Shown here: one piece after another, positions 23,801-32,335 of the stretch
Layout: every line of letters starts with the position of its first letter
How positions within the stretch are numbered: position 1 is the first letter of the stretch
Assembly: GCA_937927845.1 (NCBI GenBank)
Contig: CALFXE010000218.1
Coordinates: 1-64,000, forward strand
Reading direction: 5' to 3'
Source: an uncultured Paludibacter sp.
Lineage (GTDB): Bacteria > Bacteroidota > Bacteroidia > Bacteroidales > Paludibacteraceae
Length of the DNA stretch: 64,000 bases
The notes under the pieces: model-generated
Database searches by the model: none
What the model was told of the DNA's origin: nothing
What the model saw: the letters and a program-made list of their open reading frames with translations, nothing else
Translations under genes and position numbers: made by a program

Positions 23801-25285
23801 CGAGTAAGGCTCCGGCCTGTTTTACTGACGGCTGCAGTGGCTTCGCTTGGCTTTTTGCCAATGGCATTATCCAATTCCTCCGGAGCAGAAGTACAAAGGC
23901 CGTTAGCAACCGTAGTAATTGGCGGCTTAATATCAGCCACCTTTTTAACCCTTGTGGTGTTGCCGGTGCTTTATATAATGTTTGAAAAGAAGAATAAACC
24001 TAAAAACATGAAATCGGTAACCACTGTAGCAGGAGTGATTATATTTTTTATAGCCGGAAGTTTATTCCCTGCAAAATCTATAGCGCAAATTACAAATCCC
24101 GATGTTCTAAATGCAAGGTCAATTACGCTTCCCGAAGCATTAGACCTCGCATTAAAGAACAATCTGAACATAAGAGCTTCCAGCTACGAAGTAGATCTCC
24201 AAACAGCACTTAGAAAAGGAACGAGGAACCTGGATAAAACCATAATTACCACCAATCAAGGGCAAGTAAATAGTATCAGTTGGGACAATTATTTCAGTGT
24301 GAGCCAGCGCATAGAATTTCCCACCGTGTATAAAAATCAGGCACGCTTGTCCGATGCACGCATTGAAAGCAGCAAGCAACAGTTAGCTGTTCGTCAAGCT
24401 GAATTAAAAAGAAGTGTAAAGGAGGTTTATTACCAACTGGTCTATCTAAAGCTAAGGCGCTTGTTATTAAGCGCCCAGGATACCTTGTATGCCAATCTTG
24501 TGAAAGCAAGTGATCTGCGCTATAGAACCGGGGAAAGCACGTTGCTTGAAAAGACAACGTCTGAAACACAATTCCTTGAAGTAAAAAACAGTCTTGTACA
24601 AAATGCTGCGGACATTAACATTGCCCAACAGCAATTACAAACACTGCTGCAGGTAACGGAACCTGTTACCGTTTCCGATACGGCATTCAACAGGAAGGAA
24701 ACAACGATGTTTGTTGACAGTGTTGCTTTAGCACAAACTCCTTATCTCCGCTTTTATCAACAACAAATTGAAGTAAACAAGAGAGAAACAGAACTGCAGC
24801 AGTCCAAAAGGTTACCCGATTTTATCCTTGGCTATATCAATCAATCATACCGGGGCTATATGAATGTCAACGGAGTGGAACGAAAATTTTCCGGCACGGA
24901 TCGTTTCCACGGTTTCCAGTTGGGTGTGGCAATACCTATTCTTCCCTCTGATTATAAGGCAAGGATTACCGCCTCTAAAATCAATGAGCAGATTGCAACG
25001 ACCAATTTTCAATATCAACAGGTTAATCTGCAAAGTCGCCTGAGAGTACTGATTTTTCAGTATCAGAAATATAAAAGTGCCCTTGACTATTATGAAACGA
25101 GTGCTTTGCCACATGCCTATCTGCTGATCAAAAATGCGGAACGGGCTTTCCGGAGTGGAGAAATTCCTTACATACAATATCAGCAAAATCTGACACTGGC
25201 CATTAAGATTAAGACGGATTACCTGGAGGCAATGAACCAGTTTAACCAAACCATTTTATCCATTGAATACCTACTCGGCAATTAA
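20882..25285 (+). CDS. CusA/CzcA-family RND metal pump fused to a TolC-like domain
   Basis: 1,467 residues. Residues 1 to about 1,040 are a complete heavy-metal RND pump (IPGIKQIRSFSRFGLSLVTI; the TM4 relay LGAIDFGLIVDGAVIIVES; twelve helices in two halves). Residues from about 1,060 are a TolC-type outer membrane factor (SITLPEALDLALKNNLNIRA and the repeated LPDFILGYINQSY region). The junction contains a signal-peptide-like segment starting at an internal ATG (24008, residue 1043; MKSVTTVAGVIIFFIAG). RND-TolC fusions of this kind are known in Bacteroidetes. ATG 20882 is chosen over the preceding GTG. The adaptor follows 21 bp later. Confidence 0.93.
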   Translation: MLDKIIQFSIKNKLIIGLFTLGLIIWGTYSASKLPIDAVPDITDNQVMVITVTPSYAAQEVERLITFPVEQTMASIPGIKQIRSFSRFGLSLVTIVFNEDVDIYWARQQINERLGDAAKQIPEGVGTPEMAPVTTGLGEIYQYVIHPKPGYEQKYDAMELRTIQDWIIKRQLLGTPGVAEVSGFGGFVKQYEIAVNPDRLHSMNVTISEIFDALQKNNQNTGGAYIDKKPNAYFIRSEGLVKSVDEIGKIVVKPTESGVPILIRDVAKVQFGSSVRYGAATRNGKGEIVTGIVMMLKGANSSEVIKNVKEKIEQIKKTLPEGVEIEPFLDRKKLVDNAISTVETNLIEGALIVIFILILFLGNLRAGLVVASVIPLSMLFAIAMMNLFGVSGNLMSLGAIDFGLIVDGAVIIVESVLHGIYHYRQKNIDRLTQEQMDKQVHGAASRMMNSAVFGQIIILIVYLPILALIGIEGKMFRPMAQTVMFAILGASILSLTYVPMMSALFLSKKTQHKRNFSDKMMDFFQRLYNPLIVNAIRKKLLVIGIAVALFAVSIFAFTRMGGEFIPQLDEGDFAVETRVLLGSSISQILEASTKAQKIILEKFPDEVKQVVNKIGSGEVPTDPMPIEAGDMMIILKDKSEWKKAKTRIELAELMAKELSVIPGVTFGFQQPIQMRFNELITGAKQDVVLKIYGDDLDVLTDEAAKVSALIKSVQGVEDLYVEEVTGLPQIQIQYNRDKIAQYGLNIEDINRVIKTAFAGETAGIMYEGEKRFDMVVRLDRESRQRLQDVRNLYFPTPGGEQIPLDEVATVDFKSGPNQIQRDNTKRRITIGFNVRNRDVESIVKDIQAIINSKVKFPPGYYVTYGGQFENLKAANQRLAIAVPASLLLIFLLLYFTFSSIKQGLLIFSAIPLSAIGGIFALLIRGMPFSISAGVGFIALFGVAVLNGIVLIAEFNRLKKEGMTDINERVLTGTRVRLRPVLLTAAVASLGFLPMALSNSSGAEVQRPLATVVIGGLISATFLTLVVLPVLYIMFEKKNKPKNMKSVTTVAGVIIFFIAGSLFPAKSIAQITNPDVLNARSITLPEALDLALKNNLNIRASSYEVDLQTALRKGTRNLDKTIITTNQGQVNSISWDNYFSVSQRIEFPTVYKNQARLSDARIESSKQQLAVRQAELKRSVKEVYYQLVYLKLRRLLLSAQDTLYANLVKASDLRYRTGESTLLEKTTSETQFLEVKNSLVQNAADINIAQQQLQTLLQVTEPVTVSDTAFNRKETTMFVDSVALAQTPYLRFYQQQIEVNKRETELQQSKRLPDFILGYINQSYRGYMNVNGVERKFSGTDRFHGFQLGVAIPILPSDYKARITASKINEQIATTNFQYQQVNLQSRLRVLIFQYQKYKSALDYYETSALPHAYLLIKNAERAFRSGEIPYIQYQQNLTLAIKIKTDYLEAMNQFNQTILSIEYLLGN

Positions 25286-25306
25286 GTTTTCAAACTCAAA
25301 TAAAAA

Positions 25307-26485
25307 ATGATAATGAAAAGTTCTTTAATTATAAGCATGTTAATGGTTGCAGTCTTCCTGATGGCAAGCTGTGGTAATACCAATAAGCAAGAAACGAAAG
25401 TTGAAGCAGAAACGAAAGATTCTGTTATTGTAAAAGATGAAGTTGTGTTAACAACGGAACAATACAAGGTAGCAGAAATCAAAATAGGCATCGTAGAACA
25501 GCGTAATCTAAGCAGCCTCGTTAAAGTTAATGGCGTGTTGGATGTGCCACCGCAAAATGCGGTGTCGGTTTCCGCTCCAATGGGAGGTTATTTAAGAAGT
25601 TCTGGATTACTACCAGGACAAGCAGTACACAAAGGGCAGGTGCTTGCTGTTATCGAAAATCCGGAGTTTGTTGATATGCAGCAAGAATACCTGGAAAGCA
25701 AAAGCAGAATGATTTTTTTGGAGCAGGAATTAAAACGCCAACAGGAATTACGCAAGGAAGATGTGAATGCTGCCAAAACACTTCAACAAGTTTCGTCCGA
25801 GTATAATATGATGGTTGCAAAAATGGCAGGGCTTCGTCAAAAGCTGGCACTTATTGGTATTAATGCCAACTCGCTTACACCGGGAAAAATTGCCCGTACT
25901 GCCAATTTGTATTCTCCCATCAATGGCTTTGTCACTGCAAGCAATGTCAACAGAGGCAAATATGTGGCACCTACAGATGTGTTATTTGAGCTTTCCAATA
26001 AAAGCGACATGCATCTGGTATTGAACGTCTTTGAGAAAGACGTGCGCCAACTACGAGTAGGACTTCCCATACGGTTTGCTTTAGCTAACGAAACCGAGTA
26101 TAATAGGCAAGCCACTGTTTATTTAATTGGCAAGGCTACGAGTGCAGACGGCACCATACCGGTACACTGCCATTTGCCTTCATCAACTGATCCTTCCCTG
26201 TTGCCCGGCATGTATGTAAAGGCATTGATTGAAACCCGCACGGATAATGTAAATGCGTTGCCTATAGAAGCAGTAGTAGAGTCAGATGGCAAAAACTACA
26301 TTTTTGTTCAAAAAGATACTGCCCAAGGCACAGTCAATTTCAAGATGATCCCTGTGGTGAAAGGAACGGAAGAAGGCGGATATGTCGCTGTTACATTTCC
26401 GGAAGGGTTTGACGCTTCTGCCGCTCGGATTGTAGTGAAAGGTGCGTATGCTGTTTTATCTGCTATGAAAAATGTAGAAGAATAG
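25307..26485 (+). CDS. RND periplasmic adaptor (CusB/CzcB family) lipoprotein
   Basis: 392 residues. Signal peptide with lipobox LMASC, then the lipoyl/barrel-sandwich halves (VSVSAPMGGYLRSSGLLPGQ; GKIARTANLYSPINGFVTAS) separated by a helical hairpin (EYLESKSRMIFLEQELKRQQ), and beta-barrel and membrane-proximal domains (LHLVLNVFEKDVRQLRVGLP; LLPGMYVKALIETRT). It links the inner-membrane pump and the TolC domain. Starts at 25307 and 25313 are both possible. No CPMHP metal-binding domain, unlike the adaptors at 45.5-48 kb. Confidence 0.92.
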   Translation: MIMKSSLIISMLMVAVFLMASCGNTNKQETKVEAETKDSVIVKDEVVLTTEQYKVAEIKIGIVEQRNLSSLVKVNGVLDVPPQNAVSVSAPMGGYLRSSGLLPGQAVHKGQVLAVIENPEFVDMQQEYLESKSRMIFLEQELKRQQELRKEDVNAAKTLQQVSSEYNMMVAKMAGLRQKLALIGINANSLTPGKIARTANLYSPINGFVTASNVNRGKYVAPTDVLFELSNKSDMHLVLNVFEKDVRQLRVGLPIRFALANETEYNRQATVYLIGKATSADGTIPVHCHLPSSTDPSLLPGMYVKALIETRTDNVNALPIEAVVESDGKNYIFVQKDTAQGTVNFKMIPVVKGTEEGGYVAVTFPEGFDASAARIVVKGAYAVLSAMKNVEE

Positions 26486-26516
26486 CACCTACAAAGCATA
26501 TTAAATGAAAAGCCAA

Positions 26517-26598
26517 TCCCCGGTAGTTTAAACGTAAAACTATTTTAATGTCATTCAATGATATTCTAATAATCAGGAGGTCATTCTCCTGCCGGGGA
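26517..26598 (+). ncRNA. Candidate multibranch RNA leader of the TonB receptor
   Basis: Contiguous pairings: P1 TCCCCGG 26517-26523 with CCGGGGA 26592-26598; P2 TAGTTT 26524-26529 with AAACTA 26537-26542, starting directly after P1; P2b ATGTCA 26548-26553 with TGATAT 26559-26564 (one G-U); P3 CAGGAG 26574-26579 with CTCCTG 26586-26591, ending directly before P1 closes. This describes a compact four-way junction that ends 15 nt before the receptor ATG (26614). No sequence match to a known riboswitch is claimed. Confidence 0.45.
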
Positions 26599-26613
26599 CC
26601 ACAAAAAAAGAGA

Positions 26614-29055
26614 ATGAAAGCTATCCCTGTTTATTGTTGTATACTACTGGCTTCTTTTGGGTTTACAATTAAAACCTATGCCCAAGACACTACGGTCAAA
26701 GCATCCTACAAAACGCAAAAAAAGGAAAAAGTACTGCTGTCTGGCAAAATCATCAATGGCCAAACAGGCGAACCTTTAGCAAGTGCCTCAATTTATTTTC
26801 CTGATTTAAGAATGGGAGCCACTTCTGATACACTGGGTGTATATACAATAAAAAATCTTCCTCAAGGCCGATATTTGGTAGAGGTTAGTTTTCTTGGTTT
26901 TAGTTCTATATTGGAATCCGTTCATTTGCAGGGAAATGTTCAGAAAGATTTTGCCCTGTCTCCAACTTATGCCGAAGTTGAAAATGTAACGATTACAGGT
27001 GTTTCTGCTGCTACATCTGTAAAGCGAACGCCAATACCTGTAAATATTATACGGCAGCAGGAATTAAACCGGGGAACGTCCACCAATCTCATAGATGCGC
27101 TGACAAAAACTCCAGGTGTCGCTCAGGTGTCCACAGGTGCCGCTATTTCAAAACCCTTTATCCGGGGATTGGGTTATAACCGGGTAGTGGTAGTAAACGA
27201 TGGCATACGCCAGGAAGGCCAGCAATGGGGAGATGAACACGGTGTTGAAATTGACGAATATAATGTTAGCCGGGCAGAAGTTTTAAAAGGCCCTGCGTCT
27301 CTAATGTATGGCAGTGACGCATTAGCGGGTGTCATCAACTTCATATCCATCGTTCCGGTAGCCGAAGGCACAGTGAAAGGCAATTTGTTCGGCAACTATC
27401 AAACGAATAACAGGCAACGCGGCCTACATGGAGATATTAGCGGAAACACCAACGGATTTATTTGGGGTGCATATGGCTCTTATAAGGTGGCGGCGGACTA
27501 CAAAAACAATTATGATGGTTATGTTTTCAATTCAAAATTCAACGAAAGGAATTTTGGTGCTTACGCAGGACTGAACAAAACCTGGGGCTTTACGCATTGG
27601 TACATTTCTCAATTCAACCAGCGGGTAGGATTGATTGAGGGCGAAAGAGACAGCACCACCGGCAATTTCTCTAAAATCGTGAATAATAATGGAATGGAAG
27701 ACGTAGTGCTGGCAACTGCAAAAGATTTCCGTTCTACTGAACCATATCATCCTTATCAGCAAATCAAGCACTTTAAAATTGCCGCTGACAACAACTTTCA
27801 TTTAGGCAATAAACGGCTTACCCTTACCCTTGCTTATCAACGAAATCAACGACAGGAATTTGGCAATGTGCTCTCCCCTAAAGAAAGGGCTTTATACTTT
27901 GATTTACATACCATTAACTATAATTTTCAATTTCATTTAGCTGAGAATGCTGGCTGGAAAACTTCCGTTGGTGTAAACGGAATGCAGCAAGAAAACAAAA
28001 ATAGAGGAATGGAGGCGCTGATTCCGGAATACTCCTCATTTGATGTGGGGGTCTTTTTATACTCCCAGAAAAGAATGGAAAAGCTCACATTAAGTGGCGG
28101 TATCCGCTTTGACAACCGGTCAATTAATTCCCAGGAACTACAAGACGCCGGCGTGGTGAAATTTGAAAAGTTTAGGAAAAACTTCTTTAATATTTCAGGC
28201 AGTGCAGGGCTAAGTTATGAAGCGTCAAAAGCGGTTACTCTAAAATACAATATAGCAAGAGGTTTCAGGGCACCAAGCATCCCGGAACTCTCCAGTAATG
28301 GTGCGCATGAAGGTACAAACCGCTACGAGTATGGAGAGCAAGACTTAAAATCAGAAACCAGTTTTCAGATTGATGGCGGCATAGAAGTAACGTCACCGCA
28401 CGTGGTATTTTCAGCTAATGTCTTCTATAACGGCCTCAAGAATTTTATTTATTACCGACGATTAAGTTCCTCTTTTGGAAGTGATTCAATTATCATAAAT
28501 GGCACAGAACAATTTTTTGCCTTTCGATTTGATCAAAACAAGACAAGCCTATTTGGTTCTGAATTTAGTATTGACATTCATCCGCACCCTTTGGATTGGT
28601 TACACATTGAAAGTGTTTTTTCCCATGTAAGAGGAAGACTGAATCAGGAACAAGACGGCAGCAGAAATCTTCCTTTCATCCCCGCTACAAGATTAATAAA
28701 TGTACTGAAAGGAGAATTTGCAAAAAAGAATAAAAACTTCAAAAATGCTTACGCAAAAATAGAATTAGACAACTCCTTTGCCCAGAACAACCCTTTTACA
28801 GGGTTTAACACAGAAACAAGCACGTCTGGCTATTCCATATTAAACGCTGGTTTGGGAGGTGATGTGCTAAGCAAAGATCGGACTTTATTTAGCTTGTATT
28901 TGTCCGCCAACAATATTGCGAATGTCACCTATCAAAATCATTTGAGCCGATTGAAATATACAGCGGTAAACAATGTAACTGGCAGAAGGGGAGTATATAA
29001 CATGGGGCGGAATTTTAGTATAAAAGTGAATGTTCCCCTCACATTTAAAAAATGA
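26614..29055 (+). CDS. TonB-dependent outer membrane receptor
   Basis: 813 residues from MKAIPVYCCILLASFGFTIK (signal peptide ending TYAQ). Order of domains: carboxypeptidase-like regulatory beta-sandwich (LLSGKIINGQTGEPLASASI), plug (GTSTNLIDALTKTPGVAQVS; FIRGLGYNRVVVVNDGIRQE; RAEVLKGPASLMYGSDALAG) and a 22-strand barrel ending in a terminal strand (NFSIKVNVPLTFKK). The plug most resembles metal/siderophore receptors. An in-frame extension to 26548 is rejected because the signal peptide begins at 26614. It is flanked by RND efflux and hisD; the substrate is unknown. Confidence 0.92.
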   Translation: MKAIPVYCCILLASFGFTIKTYAQDTTVKASYKTQKKEKVLLSGKIINGQTGEPLASASIYFPDLRMGATSDTLGVYTIKNLPQGRYLVEVSFLGFSSILESVHLQGNVQKDFALSPTYAEVENVTITGVSAATSVKRTPIPVNIIRQQELNRGTSTNLIDALTKTPGVAQVSTGAAISKPFIRGLGYNRVVVVNDGIRQEGQQWGDEHGVEIDEYNVSRAEVLKGPASLMYGSDALAGVINFISIVPVAEGTVKGNLFGNYQTNNRQRGLHGDISGNTNGFIWGAYGSYKVAADYKNNYDGYVFNSKFNERNFGAYAGLNKTWGFTHWYISQFNQRVGLIEGERDSTTGNFSKIVNNNGMEDVVLATAKDFRSTEPYHPYQQIKHFKIAADNNFHLGNKRLTLTLAYQRNQRQEFGNVLSPKERALYFDLHTINYNFQFHLAENAGWKTSVGVNGMQQENKNRGMEALIPEYSSFDVGVFLYSQKRMEKLTLSGGIRFDNRSINSQELQDAGVVKFEKFRKNFFNISGSAGLSYEASKAVTLKYNIARGFRAPSIPELSSNGAHEGTNRYEYGEQDLKSETSFQIDGGIEVTSPHVVFSANVFYNGLKNFIYYRRLSSSFGSDSIIINGTEQFFAFRFDQNKTSLFGSEFSIDIHPHPLDWLHIESVFSHVRGRLNQEQDGSRNLPFIPATRLINVLKGEFAKKNKNFKNAYAKIELDNSFAQNNPFTGFNTETSTSGYSILNAGLGGDVLSKDRTLFSLYLSANNIANVTYQNHLSRLKYTAVNNVTGRRGVYNMGRNFSIKVNVPLTFKK

Positions 29056-29121
29056 TTTGATGTGAGTGTGCGGGATGTTTTTTGGTTGAAAATATTAATG
29101 GTTACGCTTATTGAGGCAAAT

Positions 29122-30405
29122 ATGAAAGTATATAAGAGAATAACTTCTGACGATCTCAGAAGTCTTGTCGTCAGGCCTGTTACAAGTTTAGCTGAATTGG
29201 AGGCAAAAGTCAACCCAATAGTAAGCGCCGTTAGGGAGCAAGGTGATGCGGCCATCCGACACTTTACAAGAGAATTTGATCAGGTGGAATTGAACTCATT
29301 AGAAGTTACAACTGAGGAAAAAATCCAAGGACCATCACAATTGGATGAAAGCTTAAAAGGTGCAATCAAACAGGCAAAAGAAAATATTCAACGCTTTCAC
29401 GAGGCGCAAAGAGAAAAACAAGTTGATATAGAGACCATGCTGGGTGTTCATTGCTGGAGACAATCTGTTCCCATAAAAAAGGTGGGGCTTTACATTCCTG
29501 GTGGCAATGCGCCTTTGTTTTCTACGGTTCTTATGTTAGCCGTTCCTGCAATGGTGGCAGGATGTTCGGAAATTATCATCTGTACACCGCCGCAAAAAGA
29601 CGGAACCATACACCCTGCCATACTGTATGCGGCGGAAATTTCTGAGGTGCACCGGATATTTAAAATAGGCGGAGCGCAAGCCATTGCTGCAATGGCCTAT
29701 GGAACTGAAACTGTTCCCCAGGTATTTAAAATATTTGGACCGGGTAACCAATATGTAGCTGCCGCTAAACAGTTGGTAAATAGAGATGGGATAGCCATCG
29801 ATTTATTTGCAGGTCCTTCCGAGGTTTTAATCCTTGCAGACGACAGCGCAAACCCTGCCTTTGTAGCAGCGGATCTGCTTGCGCAGGCAGAACACGGGAC
29901 AGACAGCCACTGTTTATTGGTAACAACGTCAAACGCTTTATTGTATCAGGTTCAGCTTCAGATTGAGAAACAGCTAACATCTCTTTCAGGAAACAGACAC
30001 TTACAAAAATCAGTAGATAACTTCTGCTTGGTTTTGGTGAAAGATATGGAAGATGGCATTGCACTGAGTAATTTATATGCACCCGAGCATTTAATTATTT
30101 CAACACATAATGCAATGGGCATTTCAAGCAAAGTAGAAAATGCTGGTTCGGTATTTATTGGGCATCATACGCCAGTGTCCCTTGGTGATTATGCTTCGGG
30201 AACCAACCATACGCTGCCCACAAACGGTTCAGCGGTGGCATATAGCGGGGTTTCCCTGGACAGCTTTCTCAAAAAGATCACCTTTCAGCAAGCAACAGTA
30301 CAAGGCTTACAAAATATTGGTGGTATTGTCACGCAAATGGCAATTGCGGAACAATTGCCTGCACATGCAAATGCTGTGGCGGTCAGGCTCAAGAGTGGAG
30401 AATGA
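29122..30405 (+). CDS. hisD: Histidinol dehydrogenase
   Basis: 427 residues, the length of HisD. Signature blocks: GLYIPGGNAPLFSTVLMLAV, AGCSEIIICTPPQKDG, GGAQAIAAMAYGTETVPQVF, AGPSEVLILADDSANPAFVA, LLAQAEHGTDSHCLLVTTS, LYAPEHLIIST and VSLGDYASGTNHTLPT, including the zinc ligands and catalytic Glu/His of the family. HisD oxidises L-histidinol to histidine in two NAD-dependent steps using Zn2+. No other his gene is present. It sits between a TonB receptor and a P-type ATPase, so a metal-linked role (histidine as a chelator, or a metal-resistant copy) is suggested by context. ATG 29122 chosen; the frame opens at 29062. Confidence 0.93.
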   Translation: MKVYKRITSDDLRSLVVRPVTSLAELEAKVNPIVSAVREQGDAAIRHFTREFDQVELNSLEVTTEEKIQGPSQLDESLKGAIKQAKENIQRFHEAQREKQVDIETMLGVHCWRQSVPIKKVGLYIPGGNAPLFSTVLMLAVPAMVAGCSEIIICTPPQKDGTIHPAILYAAEISEVHRIFKIGGAQAIAAMAYGTETVPQVFKIFGPGNQYVAAAKQLVNRDGIAIDLFAGPSEVLILADDSANPAFVAADLLAQAEHGTDSHCLLVTTSNALLYQVQLQIEKQLTSLSGNRHLQKSVDNFCLVLVKDMEDGIALSNLYAPEHLIISTHNAMGISSKVENAGSVFIGHHTPVSLGDYASGTNHTLPTNGSAVAYSGVSLDSFLKKITFQQATVQGLQNIGGIVTQMAIAEQLPAHANAVAVRLKSGE

Positions 30406-30463
30406 TTAGCGTTTGGACAGCACGATGCTTATTCAGTTTGATTTAACCTTTATACTATTTATC

Positions 30464-32305
30464 ATGAATTACGCTCAAACCTTTTTCTCCCGCCAATTTC
30501 TCTGGGAAATCGTTAGAATCCTAACCGTAGGAATAGCCAGCCTTTTATACTATTTGAATCTGATCCCGCTTCCTGTTTTATTAGCCGCAATGGCTTTTGG
30601 CCTTTATTCGCTGGTACAGACAGCCGCAAGCGATCTTATCCGAGAGCGAAAAATAGGAACCGAACTGTTTATTACCATTGCCGTAGTTATTTCCGTCCTC
30701 GGCAAGGAGTATTTGGCAGGCTCTGTTGTATTAATGATTATCCTTATTGCCGAATACATCGCCAGTGCTAGCGGTGAGCGGGCAAGAGCTTCCATTAAGG
30801 AATTGATTGGCTCTGTTCCCAAAACGGCTATTGTAAAAAGAGGTGATAAAGAAGAGACAGTTCCAATTGATGACCTGAAAGTTGGCGATATAATTCTTGT
30901 AAAAGCAGGAGAAAAAATTCCTGTTGATGGGAAAATAATGAATGGCTCCGGCTCCGTTAACCAGGCTCCTATTACCGGCGAGAGTGTGCCCCAGGAGAAG
31001 ATAGCGGGGAGTGATGTTTTTGCAGGAACAATAGTTGAACTGGGAGCACTGGATATTCAGATGACGAAAGCAGGGAAAGACACTGTTTTTTCGCGCATAA
31101 TTTCTCTGGTTGAAGAAGCTGAAAGCCAGCAAGCGCCTATCGAAAAATTTACAGACAAAGTGGCCTCTTATCTTATTCCCATTGTATTCGTTTTTGTGGG
31201 TGTCGTGTATTTCTTCACCCGCGATGTTAGGATGGTTATTGCATTGCTCATATTCATGTCACCCGCAGAATTAGGCTTAGCCACTCCCCTTGTAACTATT
31301 GCAGCTATTGCCCGTGCTGCACGGGAAGGCATTCTTGTAAAAGGAGGACTTTTTTTAGAGGAACTGGCAAAAGTTACCACGATTGTTTTTGATAAAACTG
31401 GAACGCTCACGGTTGGAAGTCCCACCGTTAACAGTATTGAAATCATTGATAAAAAATATACCGAGAGCGAGTTGGTGCAACTAGCGGCGGCTGCCGACCG
31501 GCGTTCCAGCCACCCGTTGGCAAAAGCAATTTTGAACTATGCTGGAAAGTCAAATTTATCGTTTGGAAATCCTACGCAGTTTGAAGTAATCAAAGGAAGG
31601 GGGATTAGTGCAGTTGTTGATGGCAAATTACTTTTCTTAGGCAATAAGGCTTTAATGGAAGACCGTGGCGTATCGGTACTAAGGGCTACGAATAACTTAA
31701 CCGACACCTCCATTTTCCTTGCAATAGACAATAAGCTTGCAGGTATCTTCTATGTTTCGGATGCTATACGTGAAGGCGCTAAAGAAATGGTTGAAGAATT
31801 AAGAAAAGGAGGAGTGCCCAATATCCTTATGCTGACCGGCGACAATCCCGAAACGGCCAAGCATGTCTCCGAACAGGTAGGTATCTCAGAATATAGAGCC
31901 AACTTACTACCCGAAGATAAAATCAAAATGGTTCGGGAACTACAGGGGAAGGGCAATAAAGTAGCGATGGTTGGTGACGGTATTAATGATGCCCCGGCTT
32001 TGGTACAGGCTAACATTGGCATCGCTATGGGCGCTATGGGAACCGAAGCGGCAATGGAAGCAGCCGATATTGTGTTGATGCAGGACAAATTGGAAAAAAT
32101 AGCCAGGGCAAGAGCGATTAGTAAAAGAGCTTTTCGCACCATCAAAGAAAACATTATCGTTGGTGTTGGCGTGGTACATGTGGTTGGAATTACGCTTGTA
32201 TTACTCAAAATACTTGGGCCTGTGGAAGCGGCGGCCATACATTTGTTGCCTGACACACTGGTATTCCTGAATTCTATTAAATTATTACGAGTAAAAATCA
32301 ATTAA
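30464..32305 (+). CDS. P1B-type ATPase without HMA domain, atypical SPAE motif
   Basis: 613 residues from MNYAQTFFSRQFLWEIVRIL (ATG 30425 would add 13). No N-terminal metal-binding domain. Core motifs: ITGESVP, DKTGTLT (Asp310), SSHPLAK (HP motif), GDGINDAP. The membrane site is MSPAELGLATP (265-275), where P1B-4 pumps have SPC and Cu pumps CPC; the last helix has IHLLPDTLVFLNS (from His593) where P1B-4 has HEGGT. It is thus an outlying P1B-4-like pump lacking the Cys; Co, Ni, Zn or another ion are all possible. It follows hisD by 58 bp. Confidence 0.92.
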   Translation: MNYAQTFFSRQFLWEIVRILTVGIASLLYYLNLIPLPVLLAAMAFGLYSLVQTAASDLIRERKIGTELFITIAVVISVLGKEYLAGSVVLMIILIAEYIASASGERARASIKELIGSVPKTAIVKRGDKEETVPIDDLKVGDIILVKAGEKIPVDGKIMNGSGSVNQAPITGESVPQEKIAGSDVFAGTIVELGALDIQMTKAGKDTVFSRIISLVEEAESQQAPIEKFTDKVASYLIPIVFVFVGVVYFFTRDVRMVIALLIFMSPAELGLATPLVTIAAIARAAREGILVKGGLFLEELAKVTTIVFDKTGTLTVGSPTVNSIEIIDKKYTESELVQLAAAADRRSSHPLAKAILNYAGKSNLSFGNPTQFEVIKGRGISAVVDGKLLFLGNKALMEDRGVSVLRATNNLTDTSIFLAIDNKLAGIFYVSDAIREGAKEMVEELRKGGVPNILMLTGDNPETAKHVSEQVGISEYRANLLPEDKIKMVRELQGKGNKVAMVGDGINDAPALVQANIGIAMGAMGTEAAMEAADIVLMQDKLEKIARARAISKRAFRTIKENIIVGVGVVHVVGITLVLLKILGPVEAAAIHLLPDTLVFLNSIKLLRVKIN

Positions 32306-32335
32306 ACGGTTTATTAATTTTAAAAATCAACAAAA

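Noticed and set aside
26517..26598. Naming the TonB leader as a cobalamin or Ni/Co riboswitch
   Set aside because: The stems are visible but none of the conserved sequence boxes of those classes was found by eye.
26548..26613. N-terminal extension of the TonB receptor
   Set aside because: It would bury the signal peptide and is embedded in the predicted RNA stems; ATG 26614 gives a canonical signal sequence.
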